In this document: one piece after another, positions 62,283-64,000 of the stretch
Position numbering within the stretch: position 1 is the stretch's first letter
Layout of the letters: each line of letters starts with the position of its first letter
Origin: Streptomyces sp. NBC_00576
GTDB taxonomy: Bacteria > Actinomycetota > Actinomycetes > Streptomycetales > Streptomycetaceae
Length of the DNA: 64,000 nucleotides
Direction of reading: 5' to 3'
Assembly: GCF_036345175.1 (NCBI RefSeq)
Contig: NZ_CP107780.1
Span: forward strand, 2,046,001 to 2,110,000
Notes under the pieces: generated by a model
Seen by the model: the letters and a program-made list of their open reading frames with translations, nothing else
Database searches by the model: none
Told to the model about the DNA's origin: nothing
Made by a program: the position numbers and the translations under genes

Positions 62283-63542
62283 TCACCCGATGTCGACCAC
62301 TCGCGCCCACGCGGGCGGCGAGTCCGGCACATAGCGATCGTCCTCGTCCTCGCCCCACGACCGGACGGGCCGCCGCCGGAGCGTGTGCTGCCGGGGAAAC
62401 AGGCCCACCACCGTCCGGCACGGTGGCCGAGTGTCCGGCCAGGGCGTCTGGCCGTCGGTCAGCACCACGACGACGTCGGGGCGCGGGCTCGCCCGCAGGG
62501 CCTTGGCAAATCCGGTGCGCAGGTCCGTGCCTCCGCCGCCCATCAGGGGGATGCCTTCGGCTCGGCACAGCGGGTGCACGATCCCGGCCGACGCGTCGCA
62601 CGGCAGCACGGTGACGAGGTCGCGTCGGCCGCCCACCGCGCGGGAGATCGCCGTGACCTCCAGCAGCGCGCTGCCGAGTTCGGCGTCGCTCACCGACCCG
62701 GAGGTGTCGATGATCACGGAGACCCGGGGCGGTCTGCGCCGCAGGCTCGGCAGTACGACGCCGGGCAGGCCGGCGGAGCGGCGCGACGGCCGGCCGTAGG
62801 TGTAGTCCTCGCCCACGCCGCTGTCGGAGGCCGCCGAGCGGACCGCCGCCCCGAGCAACTCCCGCCATGGCAGCGGCGGATGGAACGCCTCCTCCGCCCA
62901 TCGCCGCCACCCCTTCGGGGCATTCCCGGGGCGGCCGTTGATGCCCTGCGCGACCCGGAACCGGACCGCGTCCCGTTCCTGCTCGCTCAGTCCGTGCGCG
63001 CCGTTCGGCCCCAGTTCCCATTCCCGGCCCAGTCCGTCGGCGCCGCTGCCGCAGTCCAGCCAGGACAGGCTCAGTGTGTTCGGCCCGAGCCGGAAGCGGC
63101 GCAGGTACTCCTCCATGAGTTCCCCCGTCGGAAGTCCCAACGCCTCTGGCTCGACCGCGCCTTCGGGGTGGACGAGCCCGTCGCCGAACGCGTCGTCGTT
63201 GATCTCGCAGTCCGCGGCGATGTTCATCCGCAGCCGCTCCCCGGAGCCTGTCAGCCCATGCTCCCGGGCGAAGCGGTCGCTGCGCCCGTGGTGGTCGCGC
63301 AGCAGGTGCGACACCTCGTGCACCCACACCCCGGCCAGCTCCTCGACCGGGGTGCGGTCCACGAACGACGGTGAGACATAGCACCGCCAGTGCCGGTCGA
63401 CGGCCATCGTCGGGACCTGCCGTGACTCGACCGGGTGCAGGGCGAACAGCGCCGTGGCCAGGTACGGCCGGGCCCGGACTGCGTGCAGCCGAGCGGCGAA
63501 GAGTTTGTCGAGGTCCAGGGTCCCTGGCGCGTAGGCGTTCAT
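62283..63542 (-). CDS. VWA-like metallopeptidase-domain protein (DUF2201 type)
   Basis: A 419-aa protein, coupled by ATGA to the AAA gene upstream. The N-terminal half has a zinc-peptidase HExxH in VWVHEVSHLLRDHHGRSDRF and the downstream NIAADCEINDD. The C-terminal half is a VWA domain with the MIDAS motif SVIIDTSGSVSDAEL and later GGGGTDLRTGFAKALR and LTDGQTPWP. Such proteins act with MoxR ATPases as metal-insertion or remodelling chaperone pairs. The partner is the gene upstream. Confidence 0.88.
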   Translation of the reverse strand: MNAYAPGTLDLDKLFAARLHAVRARPYLATALFALHPVESRQVPTMAVDRHWRCYVSPSFVDRTPVEELAGVWVHEVSHLLRDHHGRSDRFAREHGLTGSGERLRMNIAADCEINDDAFGDGLVHPEGAVEPEALGLPTGELMEEYLRRFRLGPNTLSLSWLDCGSGADGLGREWELGPNGAHGLSEQERDAVRFRVAQGINGRPGNAPKGWRRWAEEAFHPPLPWRELLGAAVRSAASDSGVGEDYTYGRPSRRSAGLPGVVLPSLRRRPPRVSVIIDTSGSVSDAELGSALLEVTAISRAVGGRRDLVTVLPCDASAGIVHPLCRAEGIPLMGGGGTDLRTGFAKALRASPRPDVVVVLTDGQTPWPDTRPPCRTVVGLFPRQHTLRRRPVRSWGEDEDDRYVPDSPPAWARVVDIG

Positions 63543-64000
63543 CGGCCACCGGCCGATCCGGCCCCGATCCGGCCCGCCACACGGTCCGCCGCCCGGTCCG
63601 CCCGCCGCGACAGGGACACCACTCCGGCGAGCTGCTCGATCGCCTCCGGAACGTCCCAGTTCTCCTGACGCAGCGCGGCCAGGGTGGTCGCCGGGACGAC
63701 CACCAGGTCCGGAGCCCCGGTCTCCAGCGCCCGGACCAGCAGCGCCCACGCCGCGTCCCAGCGGGACTTCTCCGGGCGCCCCCGGACCGCCGCCACCACA
63801 CCGTCAAGTACGGCCTGGCGCAGGTCGCCCCGCTGGGGCAGGACGGCACTCGCCGGGTCGGCGAGCAGCGTCTCGGGGTCCGGGAGGTCCATCCGGTCCA
63901 GGCTCGCCAGCAGTTCCAGCCCGGGACCGTCCCCGACCGCGCCTCTGACCAGCAGCGAGAGTACCTCCCGGGAGGAGCCGGCGGCGGTCGCGAAGGCGAT
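63539..64000 (-). CDS. MoxR-family AAA ATPase, C-terminal part (5' cut by window)
   Basis: The minus frame is open to the window end and reads IAFATAAGSSREVLSLLVRG, then LELLASLDRMDLPDPETLLA, typical of the helical lid and C-terminus of MoxR/VWA-linked ATPases. Walker motifs lie beyond the window. The ATGA overlap with the VWA gene supports a chaperone pair. Confidence 0.75.
   Translation of the reverse strand: MAFATAAGSSREVLSLLVRGAVGDGPGLELLASLDRMDLPDPETLLADPASAVLPQRGDLRQAVLDGVVAAVRGRPEKSRWDAAWALLVRALETGAPDLVVVPATTLAALRQENWDVPEAIEQLAGVVSLSRRADRAADRVAGRIGAGSAGGR

Overview
The window is a high-GC actinobacterial chromosome segment, almost certainly Streptomyces. Third codon positions are nearly all G or C, GTG starts are common, genes overlap as GTGA/ATGA, and regulators are of LuxR/LAL type. 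An arginine-free trypsin-like protease with a Sec signal and a complete purine catabolism block also fit. No rRNA, confident tRNA, CRISPR array or insertion sequence was seen.

Region 1 (1-11.8 kb): the end of an aminotransferase, three small genes, then a urate-degradation operon on the minus strand (OHCU decarboxylase, 5-hydroxyisourate hydrolase, uricase, 8-oxoguanine deaminase). It sits next to an HTH regulator and a thiamine-binding-like protein. Then come the glyoxylate-to-glycerate genes hyi, glxR and gcl. The two glyoxylate promoters share a 15-bp operator (TTCCRCAwTGCGGAA), so this carbon branch of allantoin breakdown is probably co-repressed.

Region 2 (11.8-24.7 kb): mixed housekeeping genes. 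These are a zinc-ribbon protein with a nuclease-like fold, an acetyltransferase, two acyl-CoA synthetases, a GAF-LuxR regulator, a large LAL regulator, a secreted trypsin-like protease, an AlkZ-like winged-helix protein, CorA, and a small disordered protein behind a SigB-type promoter.

Region 3 (24.7-40.5 kb, minus strand): one long operon for an oxygen-tolerant actinobacterial-type (group 1h) [NiFe]-hydrogenase. Transcription order is two small accessory genes, hypX, hhyS, hhyL, a NifU-like gene, three unknown hydrogenase-associated genes, the maturation protease, a 36-aa membrane peptide, then hypABFCDE. A putative leaderless promoter with an inverted repeat lies at 40471-40501.

Region 4 (40.5-60.5 kb): the most interesting part. 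A complete five-gene isonitrile lipopeptide pathway (ScoE-D-C-B-A order, equivalent to M. tuberculosis Rv0097-Rv0101) is extended by a second ACP, a KAS III, an MFS exporter, an Asp/Asn-beta-hydroxylase-like oxygenase and a FecB/CD/E-type ABC importer. Beside it lie two PCuAC-like proteins, a CopA P-type ATPase, two Met-rich membrane proteins and an ECF sigma factor that closely resembles M. tuberculosis SigC. Four promoters in this region share the same bipartite element, GGAACy-N16-CGACyACT, with exactly the same spacing. They stand in front of the biosynthesis operon, the ABC importer, the PCuAC gene and the CopA operon. I infer a SigC-like copper-acquisition regulon in which a secreted isonitrile metallophore is made, exported, re-imported and coupled to copper handling.

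Region 5 (60.8-64 kb): a cytochrome P450 with tandem repeats in its promoter, and a MoxR-ATPase/VWA-metallopeptidase pair cut by the window end.
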